From the NCBI GenBank assembly GCA_026702615.1, contig JAPPBY010000017.1, positions 62,001 to 126,000 on the forward strand: 64,000 nucleotides of DNA, in the 5' to 3' direction. The notes below the pieces were generated by a model. The model saw only the letters and a program-made list of their open reading frames with translations, made no database searches and had not been told where the DNA came from. A program made the position numbers and the translations under genes. The stretch comes from Chloroflexota bacterium. GTDB taxonomy: Bacteria > Chloroflexota > Dehalococcoidia > Tepidiformales > Tepidiformaceae. Positions 26,724 through 35,557 of this stretch are shown in pieces (the stretch's first letter is position 1; every line of letters begins with the position of its first letter).

Positions 26724-27188
26724 ATGCGACCAACACCAGCGGAGATTGTCGAAGGACTGCAGTACAACCTGCGGGCGGACCTGATCCCGGAGCTGGAGTC
26801 GCCCTGGGCGAAGCGCATCGCGGGGAACATGCTCTGGGCGCTGGAGCACCTGAAGCAGCGGCTGGAGGAAGAGCACGCGCTGGCGGTCGAAGAGAACGGC
26901 GACCTGCGTGGCGTGCTCGCGGCCGCGACCGCGGCCAGGGGCGAGGGAGGGACGCTGGCCCACGCCCTGGCGTCCATCGACCTCATGCCCGGCGAAGCGC
27001 GGGAGTGGCCGTCCGCCGACGACCTGACCGCCGAGAATGCCCGCCTGCGAACGATCGTGGACGCGATCGTGGAGGCGTTCCCCGCCGAACGGGACGGGGC
27101 GGCCGAGGCGCTCTGGCGCGAGATCCTCGGCTACATCGCGAGGCAGACGGAACGCGACGGCGCACTCATCGAGATCAACCCCGGTTGA
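26724..27188 (+). CDS. Helical protein of unknown function in the acyl-CoA operon
   Basis: This 154-aa gene is hidden in the track inside a longer shadow ORF. It starts with ATG at 26724, 2 nt after the phosphotransferase stop. The protein is helix-rich and acidic, with WAKRIAGNMLWALEHLKQRLEE in the N-terminal half and DALVEAFP-like and EILGYIARQTERDG stretches in the C-terminal half. I do not recognise a family. Proteins like this commonly follow APH-type genes in acyl-CoA clusters, so a shared role is likely. Confidence 0.75.
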   Translation: MRPTPAEIVEGLQYNLRADLIPELESPWAKRIAGNMLWALEHLKQRLEEEHALAVEENGDLRGVLAAATAARGEGGTLAHALASIDLMPGEAREWPSADDLTAENARLRTIVDAIVEAFPAERDGAAEALWREILGYIARQTERDGALIEINPG

Positions 27189-27222
27189 CCGGGACCGCAC
27201 ACAACCACAAGGGAGCAGACCC

Positions 27223-28110
27223 ATGACCTACCCGGAGTACGAGAACATCATCGTGGAGCCGCTGGAAGAAGCGGAAGGCGTCGTGCGGGTGACGCTGAAC
27301 CGGCCGCAGGCGCTGAACGCGCTCTCGGCCGACCTGCTGGACGAGTTCTTCGACTTCCTCGACCACTTCGAGGAAGACCCGAACGCCTACGTGCTGCTGC
27401 TGCGGGGCGCGGGACGCTCGTTCTGCGCGGGCTACGACCTCGCATCGAGCCGCACGGTGGAGCCGGGCTCGCCCGGCGACATCCTGCGGGAGCAGAGCGT
27501 GGGGCGCTCGCGCCGCACGATGATCGATTCGGTCGACCGGTACCTGCGGCTGTTCAACACGCGCAAGCCGACGATCGCGCAGGTACACGGCCACTGCATC
27601 TCCGGAGGTACGGAGCTGATCTCGATGTTCGACTTCGTGGTGTGCAGCGAAACGGCGAAGTTCGGGCACATCGCGGGCCGGCACATGGGCACGCTGCGGA
27701 CCCTGTCCCTGTGGCCATGGACCGTGGGTTACCGGCGAGCGAAGGAGCTGTTCATGACGGGCGAGCTCATCGACGGCAAGACCGCGGACGAGTGGGGCCT
27801 CGTGAACAAGGCCGTGCCCGACGAGGAGCTGGAGGACGCAGCGCTGCACCTGGCGCGCAAGATCATGCGCATCCCGCTCGAGGTGAACATCCTGCACAAG
27901 CACTCGGTGAACCGCTGGATGGAGATTCAGGGCCTGCAGCCCGCGATCCACTCGGCGGCGGAGTTCGACGTGTACACGGCCTTCATCGACGGGCGCCCCG
28001 GCTTCCGCGAGCGGGTCGAGGCGGACGGACTGCGGGAGGCGCTGAAGTGGCGCGACCGCGAGTGGCGCGGCACCGAGCTCTGGGACCACGGGGCGGAGCC
28101 CGAGTCCTAG
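27223..28110 (+). CDS. Enoyl-CoA hydratase/isomerase (crotonase) family
   Basis: Crotonases hydrate, isomerise or cleave acyl-CoA esters. The 295-aa protein has the two oxyanion-hole regions, AGRSFCAGYDL and HGHCISGGTEL, and the AKFGHIAGRHMGT region. Its C-terminus is longer than in the simplest hydratases. The ATG at 27223 follows AGGGAG, whereas the track version starts far upstream. It ends the operon with the degenerate phosphotransferase. The exact acyl substrate is not evident. Confidence 0.9.
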   Translation: MTYPEYENIIVEPLEEAEGVVRVTLNRPQALNALSADLLDEFFDFLDHFEEDPNAYVLLLRGAGRSFCAGYDLASSRTVEPGSPGDILREQSVGRSRRTMIDSVDRYLRLFNTRKPTIAQVHGHCISGGTELISMFDFVVCSETAKFGHIAGRHMGTLRTLSLWPWTVGYRRAKELFMTGELIDGKTADEWGLVNKAVPDEELEDAALHLARKIMRIPLEVNILHKHSVNRWMEIQGLQPAIHSAAEFDVYTAFIDGRPGFRERVEADGLREALKWRDREWRGTELWDHGAEPES

Positions 28111-28118
28111 CCTCCCCG

Positions 28119-28124
28119 TAGGAT
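28119..28124 (+). promoter_or_regulatory. Leaderless-type -10 box TAGGAT for menG
   Basis: TAGGAT ends 7 nt before the menG ATG with the spacer CGCGGCC and no ribosome site. Confidence 0.55.
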
Positions 28125-28131
28125 CGCGGCC

Positions 28132-28827
28132 ATGGACGTGCTGCCGGAGGCAGACCAGAAGGCGGCGGTGGTGCGGACGATGTTCGACCGCATCGCGCCT
28201 TCCTACGATCGCATGAACCGCATCATCACGCTGGGGTTCGACCAGCGCTGGCGGCGCTCGCTCATCGATGCGCTGGGGGTCGACGGCGGCGACACGGTGC
28301 TCGACCTGGCCTGCGGGACGGGCGACTTCGCGCTGATGGCGCGGGAACGGGGCGCGCGCGTCATCGGGCTCGACTTCGCGGGGGCGATGCTGACGGCAGC
28401 TCGCCGGCGTTGCCCCGAACCCATTGCGCTCGTACGCGGGGACGCGCTGCGCCTGCCGCTGGCGGACGGAAGCGTCTCGGTGGCGGTATCGGGGTTCGCG
28501 CTGCGCAACTTCGTCGCGATCCCACCCGTGCTGGAGGAGCTGGCGCGGGTACTGCGTTCGGGCGGACGGGTCGGCCTGCTGGAGGTGGACGAGCCGCGGT
28601 CGGGGTTGCTGCGGCTGGGGCACGGGATCTACTTCCAGCGGATCGTGCCGGCCATCGGGGCGCTGCTGAGCGACGGAAGCGCCTACCGCTACCTGCCGGC
28701 GTCGGCGGCGTACCTCCCGGACGGGGAGGGGCTGCGCACGATGCTCGAGGAGGCGGGCTTTACGAGTATCGAGAAGCGCAGCCATCTCGGCGGGGCAGCG
28801 CAGTCGATCATGGCGGTGCGGGCATGA
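28132..28827 (+). CDS. menG: Demethylmenaquinone methyltransferase (UbiE/MenG)
   Basis: This SAM-dependent enzyme methylates demethylmenaquinone, the last step of menaquinone synthesis. The 231-aa protein has MFDRIAPSYDRMN, the SAM motif LDLACGTGDFAL, and FALRNFVAIPPVL, all typical of UbiE/MenG. The ATGA overlap with menA shows a coupled operon and supports a menaquinone role over ubiquinone. Confidence 0.95.
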   Translation: MDVLPEADQKAAVVRTMFDRIAPSYDRMNRIITLGFDQRWRRSLIDALGVDGGDTVLDLACGTGDFALMARERGARVIGLDFAGAMLTAARRRCPEPIALVRGDALRLPLADGSVSVAVSGFALRNFVAIPPVLEELARVLRSGGRVGLLEVDEPRSGLLRLGHGIYFQRIVPAIGALLSDGSAYRYLPASAAYLPDGEGLRTMLEEAGFTSIEKRSHLGGAAQSIMAVRA

Positions 28828-29741
28828 GCGCCGAACGGGCGCTGCCCGCGGCGGGGAGCTTCGGCGCGTGGCTGGCGGCGGCGCGCCCGCCCACGCTGAC
28901 GGCGGCGGTCGCACCAGTGCTAGTCGGGACGGGCGTGGCGATCGGAAACGACGTGTTCTCGGCAGGGCCCATGATCGCGGCGCTCTTCGGGGCAATCTGC
29001 CTGCAGATCGGGGCGAACTTCGCGAACGACGTGTTCGACTTCGAGCGGGGCGCCGACGCGGGCGACCGGCTCGGTCCGCCGCGGGCGACGCAGATGGGAC
29101 TGCTTACGCCCACGCAGATGAAGGTGGGGATGTGGGCGGCCTTCCTGCTGGCTTTGCTCGCGGGCATCTACCTCGTGGTGATGGCAGGCTGGATCGTGGT
29201 CGTGATCGGGCTCGCGAGCATCGTGGCGGGGCTGATCTACACAGGGGGGCCGTGGCCGGTGGGGTACCACGCCCTCGGCGACGCGTTCACGTTTGGGTTT
29301 TTCGGGATGGTGGCGGTGGTGGGCACGTACTTCGTGCAGGCGGAGGCGGCGCCGGGGCTGGTGTGGCTGGCAGCGGTGCCGGTCGGGTGCACGGTGACGG
29401 CGATCCTCGTGGCGAACAACCTGCGTGACATCGACACGGACCGGGCGGCGGGCAAGACGACGCTGGCGGTGGTGCTGGGGGAGCGGGGGACGCGCGCCTG
29501 GTACCTCGTGTTGATGCTGGCCGCCTACGGCGTCGCGATCGCGCTCTGGCCCCTGACGCGAGTCGAGCCATGGGCGCTGCTGGTGCTGGCGAGCCTGCCG
29601 TTCGCGCTGGCGCCGCTGCGGGCGGTGGTGGGCGGGACGGCGGGGCGCGCGCTCAACGCCACGCTCGTGCAGACGGCGCGCCTGCACCTCATCTTCGGGG
29701 TGCTGCTGGCGCTGGCCCTGACGGACTGGCTGCCGACTTAG
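28824..29741 (+). CDS. menA: 1,4-dihydroxy-2-naphthoate polyprenyltransferase MenA
   Basis: MenA attaches the isoprenoid tail to dihydroxynaphthoate at the membrane. The 305-aa protein has about eight hydrophobic helices and the two Asp-rich prenyl-diphosphate motifs, NFANDVFDFERGAD and NNLRDIDTDRAAGK. The ATG at 28824 overlaps the menG stop. The track hides it in a longer ORF from 28410. Its stop codon overlaps that of a convergent CoA-transferase within 4 bp (TTAG). Confidence 0.95.
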   Translation: MSAERALPAAGSFGAWLAAARPPTLTAAVAPVLVGTGVAIGNDVFSAGPMIAALFGAICLQIGANFANDVFDFERGADAGDRLGPPRATQMGLLTPTQMKVGMWAAFLLALLAGIYLVVMAGWIVVVIGLASIVAGLIYTGGPWPVGYHALGDAFTFGFFGMVAVVGTYFVQAEAAPGLVWLAAVPVGCTVTAILVANNLRDIDTDRAAGKTTLAVVLGERGTRAWYLVLMLAAYGVAIALWPLTRVEPWALLVLASLPFALAPLRAVVGGTAGRALNATLVQTARLHLIFGVLLALALTDWLPT

Positions 29742-31054
29742 CGGCCCATGATCTCGTCGGCGTAGGTGGTCGTGATGTGGCCGTCCGCCTCGAGCTTCGC
29801 GTACTCCTCGTTGCTGATGCCGAGCAGCTCGCGGTAGACGTAGTCGTTGTGCTCGCCGAGGAGGGCCGGGGCGGTGCGAATGGTCACGTCGGAGTGGGAG
29901 AAGGTGAACGACGGGGCGGGGAACTCGGTGGTGGGGTAGTCCTCGGTCGCCTCGAGACGCTGGAAGGCCGGCGACTGGATGGCGTGCGGATCCTCGGTCA
30001 CATCCTTCGCGCTGAGGACGGGTCCGGCGGTGACGCCGACCTCCTGGAGGTCGCGGAACAGCTCCTCGCGGTCGCGCGGGGCGATCCACGCGGCAAGCTC
30101 CTCCTCGAGTGCGTCCTCGGCGGCGCGGCGGCCCTCGGCCGTGGCGAGTTCGGGGGCCGTCGCCCAGCCGGGGCGGCCAAGGTAGTCGACGAGCGCTGCC
30201 CACTCGGCGTCGCTGCGGCAGCTGAGGGCGAGCCACTGCTCCTCGCCGCGGGCGGCGAAGACGCCGTTGGGCGCAAACCCTTCAGTGCTGCGGTTGCCGA
30301 TCGAGCCCGCGGCGCGTCCGTTCCAGGCGGCGTCGAGGGCGGCCTGGGGGAACATCGAGGCGGAGCACTCGGCCTGGGCAAGCTCGATGGTCTGGCCCTG
30401 GCCGGTGCGGCGGCGGTGGCGGAGGGCGGCGAGCGTGGCGAGAGCGCCGTGCATCCCCACAAAGAAATCGCCGGCGAAGGTCTGGATGTTCGTCTCCGGG
30501 GCGGAGTCGCGATAGCCGCGCAGGATGGTCGAGCCGGCGACGCCATCGATGTGCGCGCCATAGCCGCGGCCCTCGACGTAGGCGCCGGTGCGGCCGTAGG
30601 CGGGCAGGTGGAGGAGGACGATGTCGGGACGGGCGGCGCGGATGGCGTCGTCGTCGAGGCCAAGCTTCTCGAGCGTGCCCCGGGCGAGGTTCTCGGCGAG
30701 CACGTCACTGATGGCGATGAGGCTCTTCACGATGGCGAGTCCCTCGGGGCGGCGGCTATCGACCGTGAAGGAGCGCTTGTTGCGAATGACGTGGATGAAG
30801 GCGGGGCTGTTGTTCCAGGGGCGGGGGCCGGGGTCGTTGTCGGGGTGGCCCGCCATCCAGGCTGGCAGGATCTGGGCGAGGGGGGCGGGGAGGACGGGGG
30901 CGGCGGCCCGGGTGGCGGGGTTCCAGACGTACGGGTTCTCGACCTTGATGCAGTCGGCGCCGAGGTCGGCGAGGTACATGGTGGCGGTCTGGCCGGCCCA
31001 GACGCAGGCGAAGTCGCAGACACGGATACCTTCGAGGGGCAGGTAGGCGCTCAT
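29738..31054 (-). CDS. Family III CoA-transferase (CaiB/BaiF)
   Basis: The 438-aa protein has IRVCDFACVWAGQTATMYLADLG at its N-terminus and LPAYGRTGAYVEGRGYGAH in the middle. At the catalytic Asp position it has Glu, in ELAQAECSASM. It overlaps the upstream CoA-transferase by 4 nt (ATGA), forming a second pair. Its 3' end meets menA tail to tail. It is longer than formyl-CoA transferase mainly in the N-terminal third, around the WNPATRAAAPVL segment. Substrate unknown. Confidence 0.9.
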   Translation of the reverse strand: MSAYLPLEGIRVCDFACVWAGQTATMYLADLGADCIKVENPYVWNPATRAAAPVLPAPLAQILPAWMAGHPDNDPGPRPWNNSPAFIHVIRNKRSFTVDSRRPEGLAIVKSLIAISDVLAENLARGTLEKLGLDDDAIRAARPDIVLLHLPAYGRTGAYVEGRGYGAHIDGVAGSTILRGYRDSAPETNIQTFAGDFFVGMHGALATLAALRHRRRTGQGQTIELAQAECSASMFPQAALDAAWNGRAAGSIGNRSTEGFAPNGVFAARGEEQWLALSCRSDAEWAALVDYLGRPGWATAPELATAEGRRAAEDALEEELAAWIAPRDREELFRDLQEVGVTAGPVLSAKDVTEDPHAIQSPAFQRLEATEDYPTTEFPAPSFTFSHSDVTIRTAPALLGEHNDYVYRELLGISNEEYAKLEADGHITTTYADEIMGR

Positions 31055-32283
31055 GCCACTGCCTCCTTCCGCCGCAGCTCGCTGATGGCGGCAGCGTCGT
31101 AGCCAGCCTCTCCAAGGATGGCGTCGGTGTGCTGGCCGAGGGTGGGGGGGGCGCGGCGGATGGCCCAGGGCGTCTCGTCGAGCATGTAGGGGCGGCCCAG
31201 CATCGAGAAACGGCCGAGCGTCTCGTGCTCGACCTCGGTCCAGAGGCCGCGCTCGCGGAACACGGGATCCTCGAACAGATCCGCGGCGGTGAAGAGGGGG
31301 GCGAGGATGGCATGCGCGTTGCGGGCCGCCTCCCAGATTTGGGCGCGGGTGCGTTCAGCCAGCCACGGGTAGAGGGCGACATCGACCTCCTCGCGGGCTT
31401 CGTCGGAGTTCATCCACTCCGGGTCGTTCCACTTGGGGTCGGTGAACTCGGGATGGTCGATCATCTCGGCGAAGCGGTGCCAATAGGGGCCGGCAGAGGC
31501 GGTCATCTCGACGTAGCCGTCGGCGCAGGGGAAGACGCCGACGACGCCGGCACCGGTGGAGGGGCCGGCGACCTCGGGCTTGGCGTTGATCCGCCCGGAG
31601 AAGCGGTACGCCATGATGGCGGAGCTGCGCCGGTCGACGCTGTTCAGCTGCACATCGAAGAGAGAGACGTCGACGCGCTGGGTTATGTCGTGCACCTCGG
31701 TTGTGTAGACGGCGCCGAGAGCGCCGATGGCGGCCATCGCGCCGCACTGGATGAGGGAAGCCGTGCCGCCCATCTTGAGGGGCTCGCGACCGACGGAGCC
31801 GTGCGAGAACATCTCGCCGCCCATGGCGAAGAGCACGGTCTCGGAGAGGGCGAAGTCGCGGTAGGGGCCTTCCCAGCCGAAATTCGTCAGCGAGAGCACG
31901 TTCACATCGGCGACCTCGCGGAGGGCGTCGGGGGTGAGGTTGAGGCGCTCGGCGACGGTCGGCGGGTAGCTGGTGACGACCACGTCGGCGGCGGGCAGGA
32001 GGCGTTCGAGGACCTCGCGCCCGCCATCAGATTTGAGGTCGAGGACGATGGATTCCTTGTTCGTGTTGAGGAACTGGTAGCTGCCGCCGCGCTCGATGCC
32101 GGGCTCCTCACCGAGCCAGGGGCCGAAGCCGCGGATGGGGTCGCCCCCGGGTCGTTCGACCTTGATTACGCGGGCGCCGAGGTCGGCGAGGAGCTTGGTC
32201 GAGTACGGTCCGGCGATGTGGGCCGTCAGGTCGAGGACAGTGATGCCATCGAGAGCGGCTGGCGCGGCGGCATCGGTCGTCAC
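31051..32283 (-). CDS. Family III CoA-transferase (CaiB/BaiF) with catalytic Asp
   Basis: The 410-aa protein carries LDGITVLDLTAHIAGPYSTKLLADLG and the typical LTNFGWEGPYRDFALSE stretch. Unlike the three other CoA-transferases in the window it keeps Asp at the expected catalytic position, in DVSLFDVQLNSV. The track start at 32493 adds an Arg-rich leader from the aldo/keto reductase region. The GTG at 32283, 11 nt after that gene's stop, is the natural start. In the pair with the downstream gene it is the more likely catalytic subunit. Confidence 0.9.
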   Translation of the reverse strand: MTTDAAAPAALDGITVLDLTAHIAGPYSTKLLADLGARVIKVERPGGDPIRGFGPWLGEEPGIERGGSYQFLNTNKESIVLDLKSDGGREVLERLLPAADVVVTSYPPTVAERLNLTPDALREVADVNVLSLTNFGWEGPYRDFALSETVLFAMGGEMFSHGSVGREPLKMGGTASLIQCGAMAAIGALGAVYTTEVHDITQRVDVSLFDVQLNSVDRRSSAIMAYRFSGRINAKPEVAGPSTGAGVVGVFPCADGYVEMTASAGPYWHRFAEMIDHPEFTDPKWNDPEWMNSDEAREEVDVALYPWLAERTRAQIWEAARNAHAILAPLFTAADLFEDPVFRERGLWTEVEHETLGRFSMLGRPYMLDETPWAIRRAPPTLGQHTDAILGEAGYDAAAISELRRKEAVA

Positions 32284-32294
32284 CGTCGGTTCTC

Positions 32295-33299
32295 CTACAG
32301 GATCCGGTAGCCGTGGGGGCGCCAGCCGGCCTCGTAGTAGGGCGAGACGGTGGCGCCGGGGGCGATGACGGCGTCGATGCGTTCGCGGTCCTCGTCGGTG
32401 ATGACGACGTCGCCAGCGCCGAGGTTGTCTTCGAGCTGTTCCAGCGTGCGCGGGCCGATGATGGGGCTGGTCACGCCGGGCTGCTGTTCGCACCAGGCGA
32501 GGGAGAGCTGCGAGAGCGTGCAGCCCTTGTCGGCGGCGATCGGCTCGAGCCCCTCGATGACGTCGTAGACGCCGTCGGTGAGGCGGCGGCGCTGCTGCTC
32601 ATTGAGGGCGTAGCGGCCGTCCTCGGGGAGGGGCTCGCCACGGCGGTAGCGACCCGCGAGCAACCCTCCTCCGATGGGCCCCCAGGGGATGACGCCGATG
32701 CCGAAGGTCTGGGTCATGGGCAGGAGCTCGCGTTCGGCGCGGCGGTCGAGGAGGTTGTAGGGCGGCTGTTCGCAGACGACGCGGTTCAGCCCCAGCTCCT
32801 TCGCCACCCAGAGGGATTCGACGATCTCCCAGGAGGCGAACGTGCTGGTGCCGATGTAGCGCACCTTCCCGGCGCGCACGAGGTCGTCGAGAACGCGCAG
32901 GGTCTCGTCGATGGGGATGTCGGGATCGGGGCGGTGAAGCTGGTAGAGGTCGATGTAGTCGGTCTGGAGGCGGCGGAGGCTGGCCTCGCACTGCTCGATG
33001 ATGTGACGGCGGCTGTTGCCGCGCGCGTTCGGGTCCTCGGCGTCCATGGCGCCGTGCACCTTGGTCGCGAGCACGACCTGGTGGCGGCGGCCGTTCCGCT
33101 TGAGGGCCTCGCCGGTGATCTCCTCGCTGCGCCCCAGGGCATAGACGTTGGCGGTATCGAGGAAGTTGATGCCGGCGTCGAGGGCGCGATCGATGATGGC
33201 GTACGACTCCTCGGGCTCGGTGCGGCGGCCGAACATCATGCAGCCGAGGCAGAGGCTCGAGACCTGCACACCGGTGCGACCGAGGCTTCGGAGCTCCAT
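32295..33299 (-). CDS. Aldo/keto reductase
   Basis: Aldo/keto reductases use NADPH to reduce carbonyls. The 334-aa protein begins MELRSLGRTGVQVSSLCLGCM and contains FLDTANVYALGRSEEI (catalytic Asp and Tyr), a Lys in ATKVHGAMD, LYQLHRPDP with the His, and a C-terminal cofactor region SPIIGPRTLEQLEDNL. A TAGAAT box 7 nt upstream favours the ATG at 33299 over 33308 and over the longer track start. It lies upstream of the second CoA-transferase pair. Confidence 0.93.
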   Translation of the reverse strand: MELRSLGRTGVQVSSLCLGCMMFGRRTEPEESYAIIDRALDAGINFLDTANVYALGRSEEITGEALKRNGRRHQVVLATKVHGAMDAEDPNARGNSRRHIIEQCEASLRRLQTDYIDLYQLHRPDPDIPIDETLRVLDDLVRAGKVRYIGTSTFASWEIVESLWVAKELGLNRVVCEQPPYNLLDRRAERELLPMTQTFGIGVIPWGPIGGGLLAGRYRRGEPLPEDGRYALNEQQRRRLTDGVYDVIEGLEPIAADKGCTLSQLSLAWCEQQPGVTSPIIGPRTLEQLEDNLGAGDVVITDEDRERIDAVIAPGATVSPYYEAGWRPHGYRIL

Positions 33300-33306
33300 C
33301 GGCTGC

Positions 33307-33312
33307 ATTCTA
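33307..33312 (-). promoter_or_regulatory. Leaderless-type -10 box TAGAAT for the aldo/keto reductase
   Basis: TAGAAT ends 7 nt before the ATG at 33299. It overlaps the alternative ATG at 33308, which argues against that start. Confidence 0.55.
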
Positions 33313-33404
33313 CGTGTCCGCTCGGAGTGCGAGCGCCGGGCTCTCGACGGTTGCGAGCGAACGGCGTACACACTGGAGAGCACCGAAGCCGTGGGAGGAC
33401 GCAC

Positions 33405-33818
33405 ATGGCAACACCGGACGAGCTGCGAGCAACACTGGCCGACGCCCGCGCAACGTTTCGCGAGGCGATCGAGGCGGCCGAGATGGGCTGGCGGCGCTCC
33501 CCCGGCGAAGGTGAGTGGACCGCGCAGGAAATTGCCGAGCACGTGATCCAGATCGAGGCGCGCATCACGACGATGGTGTGCGAGGCCTGTGGCTATCCCG
33601 GCATCGACGCGTGGGAGCCGGACTGCGCCTCCTCGATCGAGGCGGTGGACGAGTTCGACGCGGTCGTCAGCAACTGCGACGCGAAGCTGAAGTACGTGAC
33701 CCCCGAGGACCTGGAGAAAGAGCACGAGATGTTCGGGGACGTGGCTGGGATCTTCGAGATGAACGTGAACCACCTCGTCGAGCACACCGCGCAGATCCTG
33801 GCGGCGGCAGAGGCCTAG
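33405..33818 (+). CDS. DinB-like four-helix protein
   Basis: The 137-aa protein has the DinB/YfiT pattern: an N-terminal helix, then GEGEWTAQEIAEHVIQIEARI with a His, and a C-terminal NHLVEHTAQIL with further His residues that could bind metal. DinB-fold proteins include thiol-dependent metalloenzymes, but many are uncharacterised. A GGGAGG ribosome site precedes the ATG at 33405. The track extends it far upstream in error. Confidence 0.82.
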   Translation: MATPDELRATLADARATFREAIEAAEMGWRRSPGEGEWTAQEIAEHVIQIEARITTMVCEACGYPGIDAWEPDCASSIEAVDEFDAVVSNCDAKLKYVTPEDLEKEHEMFGDVAGIFEMNVNHLVEHTAQILAAAEA

Positions 33819-33824
33819 AGGCGC

Positions 33825-34550
33825 TCAGACGTCGGCGTAGAGCCGGAACCCGAAGTCGTTATAGCGCCGCTCCGGCGCGAGACTGGCGCGCGCGGTCAGG
33901 CGCGTGAACTTCACGGAGTGACGCCAGCTCCCGCCGCGACTCACCTTGCGGGCGCGTTCGGCAGGCTCGCGCTCTCCCGCGCCGGGGTCGCCGTAGGCAT
34001 CGGGGTGGTACCAGTCGAAGCACCACTCGTGGACGTTCTCGGCCATGCAGCGGAGGCCGTAGCCGTTTGCGCACTCGGGGGGCGGGGGATGGGGGCGGTC
34101 GGCGGCGGCGATGCGGTCGGCAACCGGATGCTCCTGCCAGCGTGCACCAGGCCAGGGCCAGTCGGCATCCACGAGGCCACCGAGGGAGGCGTACTCGCGT
34201 TCCGACTCGGTGGGGAGGCGGTAGGGGACGCCGGTCTCTGCGGCGAGCCACTCGCAGTAGGCGACGGCGTCGAACCAGCTCACGCCTACGACGGGCTGGT
34301 CGGCGGCGTTGAAGCGCTCGTCGTCCCAGAAGCGCGGGGCTTCGCACCCGGTCGCGAGGAACGGCTCGAACTGAGCGTTCGTCACGGGCGCGACGGCCAC
34401 GCGGAAGGGGGCAATCTCTACGCGGTGGACGGGCTGCTCGTCGGGGCGGCCGCGTTCGCAGCCCATGAGCAGCACGCCGCCTTCAAGGCCGACCATCTCC
34501 GGCTGCGGGAGGGCATCCACGAGGCCGATCTTACGGCGCTCCCGGGGCAC
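33825..34550 (-). CDS. SUMF1/EgtB-type (FGE-fold) protein without catalytic cysteines
   Basis: The 241-aa protein has the formylglycine-generating-enzyme fold: VGLEGGVLLMGCERGRPDEQP, VAPVTNAQFEPFL, VVGVSWFDAVAYCEWLA, YRLPTESEREYA, and a C-terminal RKVSRGGSW. In true sulfatase-activating enzymes two cysteines follow RGGS. Here the segment is WRHSVKFTR with neither, so that activity is unlikely. Related proteins bind or modify other substrates. The GTG at 34550 is the track start. An internal GTG/ATG near 34496 is possible. TAGCGT lies 12 nt upstream. Confidence 0.85.
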   Translation of the reverse strand: MPRERRKIGLVDALPQPEMVGLEGGVLLMGCERGRPDEQPVHRVEIAPFRVAVAPVTNAQFEPFLATGCEAPRFWDDERFNAADQPVVGVSWFDAVAYCEWLAAETGVPYRLPTESEREYASLGGLVDADWPWPGARWQEHPVADRIAAADRPHPPPPECANGYGLRCMAENVHEWCFDWYHPDAYGDPGAGEREPAERARKVSRGGSWRHSVKFTRLTARASLAPERRYNDFGFRLYADV

Positions 34551-34589
34551 GGTCGCCGTCTCACGCTATGCCGTGAAGGGCGCCGCCGA

Positions 34590-34595
34590 TACACT
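34590..34595 (+). promoter_or_regulatory. Leaderless-type -10 box TACACT
   Basis: TACACT ends 8 nt before the GTG at 34604, with no ribosome site. It is divergent from the SUMF1-type gene. Confidence 0.55.
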
Positions 34596-34603
34596 CCATC
34601 GCC

Positions 34604-35557
34604 GTGACTGACGCGATCGTGTGGCTGGATGCACCCGGGGCGCCGGAGCGACGCATCGGCGGCAAGGGCGGGAGCCTCGCGCGGCTATCCGGGCTGGGGT
34701 TTCCGGTACCGCCGGGGTTCGTCGTGGCGGCGGAGGCGTACGAGGCCTTCGCGGAGTCGCACGACCTCGCCACCGTGACCGCGCCGCTGGCCGGACTCGA
34801 CCCGCGAACACCGATGGCGACCATCCGCGAGTTGCTCGCGCCGGTGGCAGAGCGACTCGAAGCCGCGAGCCTCGACGACGGCACGCGAGGCGCCATCGCG
34901 GGGGCGATCGCCGAGCTGAAGGAACGCGCGGGGCCGCACGCGACCTTCGCGGTGCGCTCCAGCAGCCTGAACGAGGACAGCGCGGGCAGCTCTTTCGCGG
35001 GTCTCTACGAAACCTACCTGAACCTGCACGGCGAGGACGACATCCTGAAGGGGGTGCTCGACTGCTTCCGCTGTCTCTGGCAGGAGCGGGCGGTGCACTA
35101 CCGCACGTTCCGCGGCATCGAGCACGCGGGGGAGGCGATGGCGGTGGTGGTGATGCAGGTCGTGCGGGCGCGGTCGAGCGGGGTGGCGTTCACGAAGAAC
35201 CCGATGACTGGCGCGACGGACGAGGTGCTGATCAACGCCTCGTGGGGGCTGGGGGAGGCGGTTGTCTCCGGTTATGTCACGCCCGATTCGTTCATCGTCG
35301 GGGCCGGCGGCGAGATGCTCGAGCGGGCCATCAGCGAGAAGCACGAGCAGGTGGTGCTGACGGGACACGGAACGGAACGAACCGCCGTGGCTCCCACGCA
35401 CATGGCGGAGCCATCCCTGAGCGACGAGGAAGTGCACGAAGTGGTGGAGACGGCGCACGCCATCCAGCGCGAGTACGGCGGGCCGGTCGACATCGAGTTC
35501 GCCTACGACGACTTCGGCAAGATGTTCCTGCTGCAGGCACGTCCCATCACGACCTGA
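34604..35557 (+). CDS. Stand-alone PEP synthase/PPDK N-terminal ATP-binding domain
   Basis: The 317-aa protein matches only the N-terminal nucleotide-binding part of phosphoenolpyruvate synthase-type enzymes. It shows GGKGGSLARLSGLGFPVPPGF, FAVRSSSLNEDSAGSSFAGLYET, GVAFTKNPMTGATDE, and ends with DIEFAYDDFGKMFLLQARPITT. The phosphohistidine and pyruvate/PEP domains that normally follow are absent, and the ORF ends cleanly there. A partner may be encoded elsewhere, or the domain may phosphorylate another acceptor. Its 3' end overlaps the convergent small gene by 11 bp. Confidence 0.88.
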   Translation: MTDAIVWLDAPGAPERRIGGKGGSLARLSGLGFPVPPGFVVAAEAYEAFAESHDLATVTAPLAGLDPRTPMATIRELLAPVAERLEAASLDDGTRGAIAGAIAELKERAGPHATFAVRSSSLNEDSAGSSFAGLYETYLNLHGEDDILKGVLDCFRCLWQERAVHYRTFRGIEHAGEAMAVVVMQVVRARSSGVAFTKNPMTGATDEVLINASWGLGEAVVSGYVTPDSFIVGAGGEMLERAISEKHEQVVLTGHGTERTAVAPTHMAEPSLSDEEVHEVVETAHAIQREYGGPVDIEFAYDDFGKMFLLQARPITT

